Under the pieces are notes generated by a model. That model did not search any database. It worked only from the letters and a program-made list of their open reading frames with translations, and was not told the origin of the DNA. Positions 16,885 through 26,544 of a stretch of 64,000 bases of DNA are shown here, piece after piece. Location: contig CAJTOK010000002.1 of NCBI GenBank assembly GCA_910577825.1, positions 85,965 to 149,964 on the forward strand. The letters are read 5' to 3'. The translations under genes and the position numbers were made by a program. Each line of letters starts with the position of its first letter. Within the stretch, counting starts at the first letter, position 1. The DNA is from an uncultured Lachnospiraceae bacterium. GTDB lineage: Bacteria > Bacillota > Clostridia > Lachnospirales > Lachnospiraceae.

Positions 16885-19539
16885 TTATATTCTTAACCTG
16901 TCTACAACAGATTTCCTGGCTATAAATGAATACAATATTAATGGTACTGCTGCTCCTATAATAGCATAAACCGGTGCAAGAACCAACAGTGGGAACAGAG
17001 TAATTTTTTTTGTAAAAAACCAGAATACAGATGAAACTGCACTCATTAAAAGCGGTTCTGCTATAATACAGGCTATAAATGAAATAACTGCCGCAAGGCA
17101 TGTATAAACCAGCCCTTCATAAACCAGCATCTTCTTTAACTGCCTGCCCGTCATCCCAGTAGCCTGCAGTACCGCCAGTTCATGTTTTCTTGTATTTATC
17201 CCTGTAAATATTGTATTAAAAAAGTTAAGCATTCCTATAAACCCTATTATAAATGCGGCAGCAGTACCAACATTTACAAATAAGTCCCTGTAATTTTCAA
17301 AGTTTTTCTGGTATGAAAATTTTGATTCATATCCCAGTGTAATATCGGTATTTGTTATATAATCTTCCAGAAACTTCTCTATATCTTCTTCTTTATCGTT
17401 ATCAGCATTGGCCAGATATGCCATAATATTGTCTGTCCCAGTGTCTTTTATAAACGCCTGGCTTCCAAGTATATACTGTTTGCCGCTTGAACCCCTGTAA
17501 GAAATAGAAACTGGTACCATAACCTTTGCACATACAGTATACGTAACTTTATTCTGTTTTAGTTCTTTAACCCCAATTCTGTTTTCCGGGGTATTTTCAT
17601 CTATCTCTTTTCCAGTTTTCTTATCATAATAAAAATACTTGTCACCATATGTTAAAGTAACTTTATCATTTATTTTATTTATTTCTGTGCCTTTAATTGG
17701 ATTATCATAATCATCACTTTCAATTACCTCAATAATATAATTGCCATCCCCGCTGGCTTTGTATATATCACCTTCAATTACTTTAAGCTGCTGTAAGGCA
17801 AGTTTATCCATGCCATATAACTGTATAAAACTGTTATATCTGCCATTCTCTTCATCTGAAAATAAATATTCCCTGTATTCTTCATCTATAGGCCAGCCCA
17901 TTCCTTTATGGAAATTTTCTATTTCCTTTTTAGATAATGGTGTACTAATATTTTCCAATGTCCCATAAATACAGCCTGTTTCTGATATTCCTTTTTGTTT
18001 ATTTACTTCTTTTACTATATTTCCGCCTATTCCTTCACCAGTATAAAAGTTTGCCAGGTTTAAATAATCATTTTTCCCTATTATAAAATCTGTTGTATAA
18101 AATTTACTTGTGAATTTATCCATATCAAAGCCGCGTGACAGTGAAATTGTAAAATCCAGTATTAATGCAGATAAGACAAGTGAAGTTACTACAAGACCTG
18201 TTTTCACTTTATTGCGTCCTGTATTGGCAAATGCCATATAGACAATTCCAGCCCTGTGTATTCTTTTTTTATTCTTTCTTTGCTTTTTACTTTTCAGTGT
18301 GCTATTTACATCTGTATAACTTACAGCCTCTGCTGGCGAAACTTTTCCAGCAATCCTTGAAGGTTTAAAACAAGATATAAATACTGTTACCAGCGCAAAA
18401 ACTGCTGATATTGCAAAAGCTGCTGGTGGCGATGAAACTATTACCTTTCCATATCCTTCTCCCTTTTCAACAGCCTTTGCCAGGGCATTGCCTGTTATAC
18501 AGCCAGCAAGCAGTCCAATGGGTATTCCTGCTGCAGAAAGTGACATGGACTGTATAAATATAATTTTTCTTAGCTGTTTTCTTGTAGCCCCTATGGTTTT
18601 TAAAAGTCCATAGAAATGTATATCATTGCTTACTGATATACGGAAAATATTATAAATAACAAGATACCCTGTAATTATAACAACAAAAAGCGACAATGCA
18701 ATCCCTGCAGCCGTTGTCCATTCCATATTATTTAAAACCTGCGTATTGCTGTATCCCCAGTTTATCCCAGTGGATATATAATTATCCTTGTCTGCATCCA
18801 CACACTGGTAATTATGGCTGGAAAGTAATTCCTCAAGTTTTCCTTCTATACCAAATGAATTATTAAAAAATAATTCCAGAGTCCATTTGCCTGTGTTTTC
18901 ATATTTGCTGCTGCTCTTATAATCCTTTAATATATTGTCACAATATATTTTGGATACAAGAACCATATCTGCCTGTACGGCACTGTCATATTCCCACCAT
19001 CCGGACAAATAAAATGTATCCGTAATTTCTTCACCATTATCAAGCCTGAATGACAATGGTACTTTTGCACCAACTTCAGGTTTAATATTTAAAAGCTGTA
19101 ATACATGTGTATTTGTAGCAATCTGCGGCATTGTACTGTCTTCATCTGGAAGCCCTCCTTTTTCTGGCATTGAAAAATAAATATCTGCTGCCTCACTGTC
19201 CATATAACTTACTTCAACCTGGTATCTGTCAAATGGCGCTTTATTTACAACACCAAGAAAATACCTGAGCCCTGTGCGTTTTATATTTTTATCATTTATA
19301 AATTCCTCTGCCTGCCCATAAGTAATTTCTTTTAATGAGGCATGTGAATAACCTCCCACCTGCCGGAACATCTCCTGCTGGAAATATTCATTTAATGAGA
19401 AAGACATTATAAATATACTTGTAAAAAGGACTGTTGTTAAAATTATTGCAGATATAGCAACAATATTTCTTGCCATGCCCTTTTTTAAGTTTCTGGCTGC
19501 AAGCTTCCTGATTAGCTTTTTATTCTTTATATAAAACAT
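16885..19539 (-). CDS. FtsX-family ABC transporter permease, module 2
   Basis: An 884-residue permease with two FtsX-type halves. Each has a membrane helix, a large extracellular domain (about 60-265 and 470-720) and three further helices. TIGATRKQLRKII and QATGMTGRQLKKML are the cytoplasmic coupling segments. It shares the start/stop junction with the ATPase gene. The organisation resembles MacB/LolE-type mechanotransmission transporters and peptide-resistance permeases; the substrate is unknown. It is clearly paralogous to the protein at 22068-24569. Confidence 0.88.
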   Translation of the reverse strand: MFYIKNKKLIRKLAARNLKKGMARNIVAISAIILTTVLFTSIFIMSFSLNEYFQQEMFRQVGGYSHASLKEITYGQAEEFINDKNIKRTGLRYFLGVVNKAPFDRYQVEVSYMDSEAADIYFSMPEKGGLPDEDSTMPQIATNTHVLQLLNIKPEVGAKVPLSFRLDNGEEITDTFYLSGWWEYDSAVQADMVLVSKIYCDNILKDYKSSSKYENTGKWTLELFFNNSFGIEGKLEELLSSHNYQCVDADKDNYISTGINWGYSNTQVLNNMEWTTAAGIALSLFVVIITGYLVIYNIFRISVSNDIHFYGLLKTIGATRKQLRKIIFIQSMSLSAAGIPIGLLAGCITGNALAKAVEKGEGYGKVIVSSPPAAFAISAVFALVTVFISCFKPSRIAGKVSPAEAVSYTDVNSTLKSKKQRKNKKRIHRAGIVYMAFANTGRNKVKTGLVVTSLVLSALILDFTISLSRGFDMDKFTSKFYTTDFIIGKNDYLNLANFYTGEGIGGNIVKEVNKQKGISETGCIYGTLENISTPLSKKEIENFHKGMGWPIDEEYREYLFSDEENGRYNSFIQLYGMDKLALQQLKVIEGDIYKASGDGNYIIEVIESDDYDNPIKGTEINKINDKVTLTYGDKYFYYDKKTGKEIDENTPENRIGVKELKQNKVTYTVCAKVMVPVSISYRGSSGKQYILGSQAFIKDTGTDNIMAYLANADNDKEEDIEKFLEDYITNTDITLGYESKFSYQKNFENYRDLFVNVGTAAAFIIGFIGMLNFFNTIFTGINTRKHELAVLQATGMTGRQLKKMLVYEGLVYTCLAAVISFIACIIAEPLLMSAVSSVFWFFTKKITLFPLLVLAPVYAIIGAAVPLILYSFIARKSVVDRLRI

Positions 19540-20228
19540 TATGCTCCCTCCTTTCTGCCTTTTTTTGCCGCTATCCTTCCATCTTCAATACGTATAATCC
19601 TGTCTGCAAGCTGTGCTATCTCTTCATTATGCGTAATCATAACTATAGTCTGGCCAAACTTTTCACCAGTAACCTTTAGAAGTGAAAGCACATCCTGGCT
19701 TGTTCCTGAATCAAGATTTCCTGTAGGTTCATCCGCAAGTATTATTGCAGGCTTAGCAGCAAGTGCCCTTGCAATAGCAACCCTCTGCTGCTGCCCGCCA
19801 GAAAGTTGTGATGGCAGGTTTAAAAGTTTATTTCCAAGCCCAAGCATGGCAATAACCCGTGTTATATATTCCCTGTCTTCTGTTTCACCATCAAGCTCTA
19901 CAGGAAGTACAATATTTTCATACACATTTAATACAGGCACAAGGTTATAACTCTGGAATATAAACCCTATCTTCCTTCTTCTGAAAACTGTAAGTTCATC
20001 TTCTTTAAGTGAAAATATATCCTTCCCTTCCACATATACCTTTCCTGATGACGGGCGGTCAAGCCCTCCAAGCATATGTAAAAGCGTAGTTTTGCCACTG
20101 CCTGATGTACCTACAATAGAAACAAACTCACCTGCCCCAACCTCAAAATCAACACCTGCCAGTGCATTTACCCTTGTTTCACCACTTCCATATATTTTTA
20201 CTAAATTCTCTGTCTTTAAAACTGGCAT
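19539..20228 (-). CDS. ABC transporter ATPase, module 2 (LolD/BceA type)
   Basis: This 229-residue ATPase shows Walker A GTSGSGKTTLLHM, signature LSGGQQQR, Walker B ILADEPTGNLD and the switch histidine in MITHNEE. I chose ATG 20226-20228 because AAGGAGG lies 7 bases upstream. It should power the downstream FtsX-type permease. It is the first gene of the second module. Confidence 0.92.
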   Translation of the reverse strand: MPVLKTENLVKIYGSGETRVNALAGVDFEVGAGEFVSIVGTSGSGKTTLLHMLGGLDRPSSGKVYVEGKDIFSLKEDELTVFRRRKIGFIFQSYNLVPVLNVYENIVLPVELDGETEDREYITRVIAMLGLGNKLLNLPSQLSGGQQQRVAIARALAAKPAIILADEPTGNLDSGTSQDVLSLLKVTGEKFGQTIVMITHNEEIAQLADRIIRIEDGRIAAKKGRKEGA

Positions 20229-20270
20229 TGCCATTCCTCCTTCCATAACCATAAACCATATAAAATAAAA

Positions 20271-20305
20271 ATAAGTATAGCGGCATTAACTAACGCTATA
20301 CTTAT
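20271..20305 (-). terminator. Intrinsic terminator between the two ABC modules
   Basis: A perfect 12-base stem ATAAGTATAGCG / CGCTATACTTAT with an 11-base loop is followed on the minus strand by TTTTATTTTA. It lies between the kinase of module 1 and the ATPase of module 2. It is also just downstream of the presumed promoter of module 2, so it may attenuate that operon. Confidence 0.65.
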
Positions 20306-20321
20306 ATATTACAATATAAAT

Positions 20322-20339
20322 CTTACAAGAAACTAACAA
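20322..20339 (-). promoter_or_regulatory. Direct-repeat operator of ABC module 2
   Basis: Minus-strand TTGTTAG-N4-TTGTAAG has an 11-base repeat unit, the spacing used by OmpR-family dimers. It overlaps the stop codon of the upstream kinase gene. The same arrangement (TTGTAAT-N4-TTGTAAG) lies upstream of module 1. The second repeat may double as a -35 element (TTGTAA) for a weak TATAAG 16 bases downstream. Confidence 0.5.
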
Positions 20340-21373
20340 GAAGGAAAATTTGCTTCTATATAAAGCATTATAGAAAATATATTGCCATCTTTTGAAGATT
20401 TAAGATTAATATACCCTTTCTGCTTTACTATGATTTCACGTGCAAGGTAAAGCCCAATACCGATTCCTTCCTGCCTTCTGCTGTTTTTCCCCCTGTAAAA
20501 CCTTTTAAAAATATTATTACGTTCTTCATATGGTATAACACCATTTTCATCTTTTACGGCTATTTCTGCAAACATTCCATACTGTTTTATAGAAAGATAT
20601 ACAATATTTCCTGGCCTGCCATATTTTATTGCATTATCCAGAAGATTAAATATTGCCTCTGCTGTCCAGTTCCTGTCATGGCATAATTCTATCCTGCCAC
20701 TTTCATTATACCTGATTTCAATTCTCTTCTGCTGTGCCCTGGTATAGATATCTTTTACAGCTTTAAGCACAGTGCCATTAATGCTCTGCCTGTGCATTTT
20801 TAATTTTATAATCCCGCCTTCAAGCCTTGAAACCTTAATTATATTTTCTGAAAGGAAGTTAAGGCGTTCTACAGATAAACAGATAATATCTATATATTCT
20901 TTCTGTTTTTCATCAGAAAAATTTCCATCTGCCAGAAAACTACTGTACATTTTAAGATTTGCTATAGGGGTTTTTAACTGGTGTGAGATATCTGAAACAA
21001 GGCTTTTAATATTTTCATGCTCCTGTTCTGCCTGCCTGTTTTTATCTTTAAGTATTTTGGAAAGTTTTATTACTTTGTTTTGCAGTTTTGATAAAACTGT
21101 ATCTTCATTGCCAGGAAATATCTTTTGTCCATCAATAAAAAGCAGTACATCCATAAGCTCTGAAAGCTGTAAAATAATTCCTGAAATATACAAATCATCC
21201 ACTTTATAAATGGCATATGATAATATACATATTAATGCCATGCCAGAAGCACTGGCAGCAGTTGCAATAAAATTCCCTGTTAGTATAAAAACTGATGCTG
21301 TAGAAATTATAAAACAGGATATATAAAGAATAATAATTATATATATTGTCTTTTTATATTTATTTTTATCCAT
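20333..21373 (-). CDS. Sensor histidine kinase of ABC module 1
   Basis: A 346-residue kinase with two N-terminal membrane helices (about 8-30 and 36-56) and little extracellular loop. The H-box is DISHQLKTPIAN, and the ATPase domain has DNAIKYGRPGN and EGIGIGLYLAREI. It follows its regulator gene after 6 bases. Domain layout and position match the kinase at 15315-16232, so the two are paralogues of duplicated modules. The signal is unknown, probably transporter-derived. Confidence 0.88.
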   Translation of the reverse strand: MDKNKYKKTIYIIIILYISCFIISTASVFILTGNFIATAASASGMALICILSYAIYKVDDLYISGIILQLSELMDVLLFIDGQKIFPGNEDTVLSKLQNKVIKLSKILKDKNRQAEQEHENIKSLVSDISHQLKTPIANLKMYSSFLADGNFSDEKQKEYIDIICLSVERLNFLSENIIKVSRLEGGIIKLKMHRQSINGTVLKAVKDIYTRAQQKRIEIRYNESGRIELCHDRNWTAEAIFNLLDNAIKYGRPGNIVYLSIKQYGMFAEIAVKDENGVIPYEERNNIFKRFYRGKNSRRQEGIGIGLYLAREIIVKQKGYINLKSSKDGNIFSIMLYIEANFPSC

Positions 21374-21379
21374 AACAGG

Positions 21380-22054
21380 TCAGTCCCCATAAGTGTAGCC
21401 AATGCCAAATACAGTACGTATATACTGCGGGTTTTTATCATCTGGCTCAAGCTTCTGCCTAAGCCTTCTTATATGGACATTTAATGTATTGCCGTCTATA
21501 AAACTTTCATCACAGCCCCATATTCTTTCTATAATAGTTTCCCTTGTAAGCACCTGCCCCATATTTTTAATAAGAAGTTCAAGAATTTTATATTCTGTTA
21601 CTGAAAGCTTTACAGGTTCATTATTTATGGAAACCTGCATTTTGCCAAAATCAGCCGACATATCTTTATACTGGAACAAATCACTGGTGACCCCCTGCCC
21701 TGCCCTTCTTAATACTGCCATTATCCTCTGGTTAAGGAGTTCAGTTGAAAATGGTTTGGCAATATAATCATCACACCCTGCCATAAACCCTTTTACCATG
21801 TCCTCATCAGTATCATCTGCACTAAGGAAAATCACTGGCAGGCGGCGTTCCTTACGTATTTTACTACATAAGGAAAGCCCGTTGCCATCAGGAAGGTTAA
21901 TATCCAGGATTACAAGGCTGTATGAATTAGAAAGGGCTTCTTCCGCTTCTCTGGCAGAGTATGCACAATCTGTTTTATATCCCTTGCTTTCAAGAAATAT
22001 TTTCACACCGCCACATATAATTATATCATCCTCTACTATTAATATCCTCTGCAT
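21380..22054 (-). CDS. OmpR-family response regulator of ABC module 1
   Basis: This 224-residue regulator has a receiver domain (LIVEDD; Asp in LVILDINLPDGNG; Lys in YIAKPFS) and a winged helix (NTLNVHIRRLRQKL, VFGIGYTYG). I chose ATG 22052-22054, preceded by GAGGTG at normal spacing. Earlier in-frame ATGs lack a ribosome site. It lies 13 bases after the permease gene. It likely binds the TTGTAA repeats at 25330-25347. Confidence 0.9.
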   Translation of the reverse strand: MQRILIVEDDIIICGGVKIFLESKGYKTDCAYSAREAEEALSNSYSLVILDINLPDGNGLSLCSKIRKERRLPVIFLSADDTDEDMVKGFMAGCDDYIAKPFSTELLNQRIMAVLRRAGQGVTSDLFQYKDMSADFGKMQVSINNEPVKLSVTEYKILELLIKNMGQVLTRETIIERIWGCDESFIDGNTLNVHIRRLRQKLEPDDKNPQYIRTVFGIGYTYGD

Positions 22055-22067
22055 AGCACACCTCATT

Positions 22068-24569
22068 TTATTCATTTCTTAAACGTTCTGTTATGCTTTC
22101 TCTGGAAATTGTCTGGTATACTGCCCCTGGTACCAGCATACATATTGACATTATAACAGCAATAATAACAAACATCAAGAATACAGGATAATGGAATATT
22201 GCATAATCTGCTATCTTACTTGTAAAATCTGCTACAAAATATATAATTGCATTGCCGGCTGTAAGTATAAGCACTATTGTAATTATGCCATAATACCCGC
22301 CTTCAAATAAAAGCATTTTTTTAATTTGTTTCTTTGTCATTCCAACACTTTCCATTACTGAAAGTTCACCTTTTCTTGCATACACACCTGTAAGCATTAC
22401 ATTTATAAAATTAATAATGCCAATTATTATAAGTATAATTGAAATTCCCCCGCCAAGTATATTCATTGCTGACATAGAAGAAACAAATTCTTTTGATAAT
22501 TCTGATTTAATGTCAATATTTAACACAGCAGCATTTGTCTTTGTATATTCCTTAATTTTTGATGTTACATAGCTTTCTGCCTTTGGTTCACAGTCTGCAA
22601 TAATTGTATCTTTGCCAGGATTATTACAAAGTTCTGCCATTGCCTTGTCACTTATAAGGACTATTTCAGGTGCAGCCATTTTCAGCCAGGCATAGCCTAT
22701 ATTAATTCCATAATCTTCACCTGACATAGGGCTTGAACCAATTTCAAATGTCTTTTTCTTTTTACTTTCTGTATCAATAATTGTAATATTTTTGCCAAGC
22801 AGGTATTCTGACTGCTCTTTAGATTTTACAAAACCGATAAAACATATTTCGCCTTTTTCAAACCTTTCTATATCTATTTTCTGCCTTGCCCTTTCATTAT
22901 AAAGTTCCATCATATCTGTACTAACAGAAATAACTGGTGATGAATATTTTTCATCGTTATCAGTTGCTTTTTTATAAAAATCCATATATTCTTCCTGCTG
23001 CTTTTTATCTGCAGAAGCATTTTCAATAAATGGCTTAAACACTTCTTCATCAAATTCAAATACAGTGTCAGCAGAAAGGTTTAAATGTACATTTTTAATG
23101 CCATCTATATCTTTTATCTGTCTGGCCAGGTTTTCCGCTTCTTCACGCATATTATCATTTTCCTGGCTCATATATATACTATAATCATTAGGAAGATAAA
23201 AGTCTACATAATTTTCAAGTTTAAGGCTTCCAAGAAATGTATTTACTGATAAAAAGGCCATAGTCCCCATAAATAATGATGCAAATACAAGAAATGCCCT
23301 TTTCTTTTCCCTGAAAACATTGCGGTATGCCATTTTATATATTTTTCCGCCACTAGTTCCTTTTTTTGCCTTATATTTTACATTGCTGTTTCCATTATAT
23401 TTAAGCGCTTCAACAGGAGAAACTTTTCCTGCAAGTTTAGATGGCTTGCGGCAGCTTATGCTTATTGTAAATGCTGCAAATATCACTGTCCCTATATAAA
23501 TAAACGGGTTAAAACTTATATCTGACGGCATTGCGCCATTATCATCTATCCCAAACGTTCCCAGTGCAACTGGAACTACAACAAATGAAGCAATAATTCC
23601 AAGTATAATACCTGCTGGAATACCAATGACTGAAAGTCTGCCTGCCTGTTTTTTTACAATGCTTTTTATCTGTGATGGTGATGCCCCTATTGTTTTTAAC
23701 ATGCCATAGAATCTGATATCTTTTGTAACTGAGATATACATAACGTTATATATAAGAAGATACCCACTTGTAATTATTATAAACGATACCAGCAGCACAC
23801 AGAAAGCCGCCATAATTGTTGTATCACCACTATCTTCCTGTATATCAAGATTAACATCCCATTCCTGGCCATTTTTCAGGCTGATATTCCTTTCAAGGCT
23901 TCTAAAAAGCTCAACCTGGTGTCCGGCTTTAGCAGAAATACAAAGTATTCCGTCTTTATCTTCTGACATTCCCAGCTTTTTTATATATTCTTCAGATATA
24001 AATGCCTGGAATCCCCCTTTTCTATAAGCATAATCCATAAACCATCCCGAAAGCCTGAATAAAAGTTCTTTTCCATCCTGGTTTAACTTAATCTCCATGT
24101 CTTTCTGCGGCTTATTTATATCCAGTGCATCAAGTGCAGATTTGGAAAGCATTATTTCATCTGCTTTCTCTGGATACTTACCTTCTAAACCACTTATTGC
24201 AGGTATAAAATTATTATCAAATTCAGATTTATTATACCAGTCAAGAAGAATATTAGTTTCTGCATTTACTGGCTTTGCCGTACCTGTCTGTATCTTTACA
24301 CCTAATGAATCCAAGTAACTTTCTTTTTTTACATCCTCTATCTGGCTTCCTTCTGGCTGGTTTAAGAAAATAGTACTCTTAGTCCCCTGATGCCTTATCA
24401 TCATTACTTTTAAGTTATTAACAAGGCTGAATCCAATCCCAAATACCGTTGTAAACATAAATGTTGTAAGGACTATTGCAAGTATTACAAAAGCATTTCT
24501 TGTATTATTGCTTTTAAGAGTGCGGCTGCTTATTTTTTTTATAACTGCCTGGTTATTATTCTTTAACAT
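22068..24569 (-). CDS. FtsX-family ABC transporter permease, module 1
   Basis: An 833-residue two-FtsX-domain permease. Each half has a membrane helix, a large extracellular domain and three helices; coupling segments are MLKTIGASPSQIKSIV and ESVGMTKKQIKKML. I chose ATG 24567-24569 for its GGAGG at 6 bases; the start overlaps the ATPase gene by 14 bases. It is paralogous to the permease at 16885-19539, with diverged extracellular domains, so the two may recognise different compounds. Confidence 0.88.
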   Translation of the reverse strand: MLKNNNQAVIKKISSRTLKSNNTRNAFVILAIVLTTFMFTTVFGIGFSLVNNLKVMMIRHQGTKSTIFLNQPEGSQIEDVKKESYLDSLGVKIQTGTAKPVNAETNILLDWYNKSEFDNNFIPAISGLEGKYPEKADEIMLSKSALDALDINKPQKDMEIKLNQDGKELLFRLSGWFMDYAYRKGGFQAFISEEYIKKLGMSEDKDGILCISAKAGHQVELFRSLERNISLKNGQEWDVNLDIQEDSGDTTIMAAFCVLLVSFIIITSGYLLIYNVMYISVTKDIRFYGMLKTIGASPSQIKSIVKKQAGRLSVIGIPAGIILGIIASFVVVPVALGTFGIDDNGAMPSDISFNPFIYIGTVIFAAFTISISCRKPSKLAGKVSPVEALKYNGNSNVKYKAKKGTSGGKIYKMAYRNVFREKKRAFLVFASLFMGTMAFLSVNTFLGSLKLENYVDFYLPNDYSIYMSQENDNMREEAENLARQIKDIDGIKNVHLNLSADTVFEFDEEVFKPFIENASADKKQQEEYMDFYKKATDNDEKYSSPVISVSTDMMELYNERARQKIDIERFEKGEICFIGFVKSKEQSEYLLGKNITIIDTESKKKKTFEIGSSPMSGEDYGINIGYAWLKMAAPEIVLISDKAMAELCNNPGKDTIIADCEPKAESYVTSKIKEYTKTNAAVLNIDIKSELSKEFVSSMSAMNILGGGISIILIIIGIINFINVMLTGVYARKGELSVMESVGMTKKQIKKMLLFEGGYYGIITIVLILTAGNAIIYFVADFTSKIADYAIFHYPVFLMFVIIAVIMSICMLVPGAVYQTISRESITERLRNE

Positions 24570-25257
24570 ACTGCACCTCCCTGCCATTTCCATCTGCCTG
24601 TACTTTTCCATCTTCAATACGTATTATCCTATCTGCCATAAGTGCAATTTCTTCATTATGTGTTATCATAACAATAGTCTGTTTAAATTCACAGCTTGTA
24701 ACTTTAAGGAGTGATATTACATCCATGCTTGTACGGCTGTCAAGGTTTCCTGTTGGTTCATCTGCAAGTATAATAGCTGGTTTATAAGCAAGTGCCCTGG
24801 CAATCGCAACCCTTTGCTGCTGCCCGCCAGAAAGCATATTTGGCATTGACATAAGCTTTTTTCCTATGCCAAGTGTATTAATAACAGTATCAACATAACT
24901 TTTATCTGCATCTGAACCATCAAGCTCTATAGGAAGTACTATATTTTCATAGACATTAAGCACTGGCACAAGATTATAATTCTGGAAAACAAACCCTATG
25001 TTCCTTCTTCTGAATATTGTAAGTTCTTCATCAGACATTGAAAAAATCTGGTTTCCTGATATATTTACACTTCCAGAATCTGGCCTGTCAAGCCCGCCAA
25101 GCATATTTAACAATGTTGACTTGCCACTGCCTGATGTTCCTATTATAGAAACAAACTCACCATCTTCTATATTAATTGTAACATTGTCAAGTGCCTTTAC
25201 CTCATTTTCCCCTGAACCATATGTTTTGCATAAATTATGTGATTCTAAAATACCCAT
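24556..25257 (-). CDS. ABC transporter ATPase, module 1 (LolD/BceA type)
   Basis: This 233-residue ATPase has Walker A GTSGSGKSTLLNM, signature LSGGQQQR, Walker B ILADEPTGNLDS and MITHNEE. I chose ATG 25255-25257 because GGAGG lies 6 bases upstream. It is the first gene of module 1, behind a promoter with TTGTAA direct repeats. It is very similar along its length to the ATPase at 19539-20228. Confidence 0.92.
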   Translation of the reverse strand: MGILESHNLCKTYGSGENEVKALDNVTINIEDGEFVSIIGTSGSGKSTLLNMLGGLDRPDSGSVNISGNQIFSMSDEELTIFRRRNIGFVFQNYNLVPVLNVYENIVLPIELDGSDADKSYVDTVINTLGIGKKLMSMPNMLSGGQQQRVAIARALAYKPAIILADEPTGNLDSRTSMDVISLLKVTSCEFKQTIVMITHNEEIALMADRIIRIEDGKVQADGNGREVQYVKE

Positions 25258-25305
25258 ATAAAGCCTCCATTCCACGCCTTATGCGTAATAATTATTATTT
25301 ATGAT

Positions 25306-25347
25306 ATAATAAATACTATCATACGCATCTTACAATCTGATTACAAT
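25306..25347 (-). promoter_or_regulatory. Promoter and direct-repeat operator of ABC module 1
   Basis: On the plus strand TTACAAT occurs at 25330-25336 and again at 25341-25347, an exact 11-base-spaced direct repeat. On the minus strand the proximal repeat supplies a -35 (TTGTAA) with TATTAT (25306-25311) 18 bases downstream. This geometry suits an OmpR-type regulator contacting the -35 region, most simply the regulator at 21380-22054. Confidence 0.6.
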
Positions 25348-25387
25348 TATAATTAAGATTTCTTTAAAATGTTATTATTTATAAACA

Positions 25388-25433
25388 GCAAAAAATCCCG
25401 GTTACTTAATCTGTTATAAATAACCGGGATTTT
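25388..25433 (-). terminator. Intrinsic terminator of the SpoIIQ-like gene
   Basis: A 13-base perfect stem AAAATCCCGGTTA / TAACCGGGATTTT is followed by T residues on the minus strand, 22 bases after the stop codon of the upstream gene. Confidence 0.8.
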
Positions 25434-25455
25434 GCCTGGAAGCATTGTTTTCTAT

Positions 25456-26397
25456 TTATCTTAGTAATAATAACGGGTCAACTGATTTATCTTTTTCCAT
25501 TATCTGGAAATATAAATTGCTGCCTTCTTCACTATAATATTTTGTCGGTTTTGCAACTTTGCCTATTGTATCGCCTTCTTTTACTGTCTGCCCTTCCTGG
25601 ACGCTTATATCTTTAAGCTGGCCATATGTCAGAGTATACCCGCTGCCTATGTCAACTGTTACTGTATTTCCAAGTTCATCTGAATGTGAAACTTTAGTTA
25701 CTGTACCATCTGCTGCTTCTTTAACCTTTGTCCCTTCCTCTGATGCTATTATAACAGCAGGGTTGCATTTATACTGTGCAAGTGTTTTAAAGTAAACTGT
25801 ATTGCTCATGCTGAATTTTAATATTACATCACCACTTACAGGCCATAAAAGCCCTTTCTCCATGTCAAATTTATTTTTAATGCCTGTTTCTGACATGGCA
25901 GTAACAGAACTGCTGTCTTTTGCCTGTTTTTTGCCGCTTTTCTTAGTATTTTCTGTTTTGGCAGCAGCCACAGTTTTATTCTTTGCTTTATTCTTTGTAC
26001 CTGTCCTGGAAGCAGCCTTTTTATCTGTTTTTTCTGTCTTATCTGTTTTATTTTTATCTGTAGTTTTTTCTTTCTGCCCTGCCGGCTGGCTGCCTGGACT
26101 CTGGCTCTCTTTAGGTATATTGCTTTGTACATTATTATTTTGTGCTACACTTACACTTGCTTCATTGTTATTATCTGTTGTACCCTGGTTGTTCCCGCCA
26201 ATAGCAGACCCGCCTGTTGTACTGCTTGTTGCAGAAGGTGCAGATGTAACAGAATCTGCAAAAAGATTTTTACCATTATTATTCTTGTAATTCATTCTGT
26301 AATATACCGTCCCTATTGCAAATACACAGACCAAGGCAGTACACACTGACAGGTAAAACCCCTTTTTCTTCCAAAATGACTCTTTCTCTTCAAACAT
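25456..26397 (-). CDS. SpoIIQ-like protein with degenerate M23 (LytM) domain
   Basis: A 313-residue single-pass protein with a membrane helix at about 13-29. A long low-complexity linker rich in Lys, Thr, Ser and Ala (about 40-175) leads to a C-terminal LytM-like beta domain (WPVSGDVILKFS, GNTVTVDIGSGYTLTYGQL, LYFQIMEKDK). The zinc ligands of active M23 peptidases (H-x3-D and H-x-H) are not found; LYFQI replaces the usual H-x-H. This resembles forespore SpoIIQ, which pairs with SpoIIIAH. It ends at a strong terminator. Confidence 0.65.
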   Translation of the reverse strand: MFEEKESFWKKKGFYLSVCTALVCVFAIGTVYYRMNYKNNNGKNLFADSVTSAPSATSSTTGGSAIGGNNQGTTDNNNEASVSVAQNNNVQSNIPKESQSPGSQPAGQKEKTTDKNKTDKTEKTDKKAASRTGTKNKAKNKTVAAAKTENTKKSGKKQAKDSSSVTAMSETGIKNKFDMEKGLLWPVSGDVILKFSMSNTVYFKTLAQYKCNPAVIIASEEGTKVKEAADGTVTKVSHSDELGNTVTVDIGSGYTLTYGQLKDISVQEGQTVKEGDTIGKVAKPTKYYSEEGSNLYFQIMEKDKSVDPLLLLR

Positions 26398-26435
26398 ATA
26401 TAGCCCTCCATTCTTATAGCTTTTTCTCTTTAACT

Positions 26436-26471
26436 AAAAAAACAGCACCCTGATACGTACCAGAATGCTGT
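26436..26471 (-). terminator. Intrinsic terminator downstream of the RDD gene
   Basis: On the minus strand ACAGCA and CTG pair with CAG and TGCTGT around a short loop, followed by TTTTTTT. The region 26472-26544 between this and the RDD stop codon holds a further weak TATCTG/CAGATA hairpin. Confidence 0.7.
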
Positions 26472-26544
26472 GATAGTATCTGCTAATATTCTTAACAGAT
26501 ATTTTTCTTTTATTCATTTTTCTTTACCTGGAATTTCATTATTG

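Noticed and set aside
20271..20305. The hairpin between the ABC modules as a binding site only
   Set aside because: Its 12-base perfect stem is followed by a U-rich tract on the minus strand, so a terminator or attenuator is the simpler reading.
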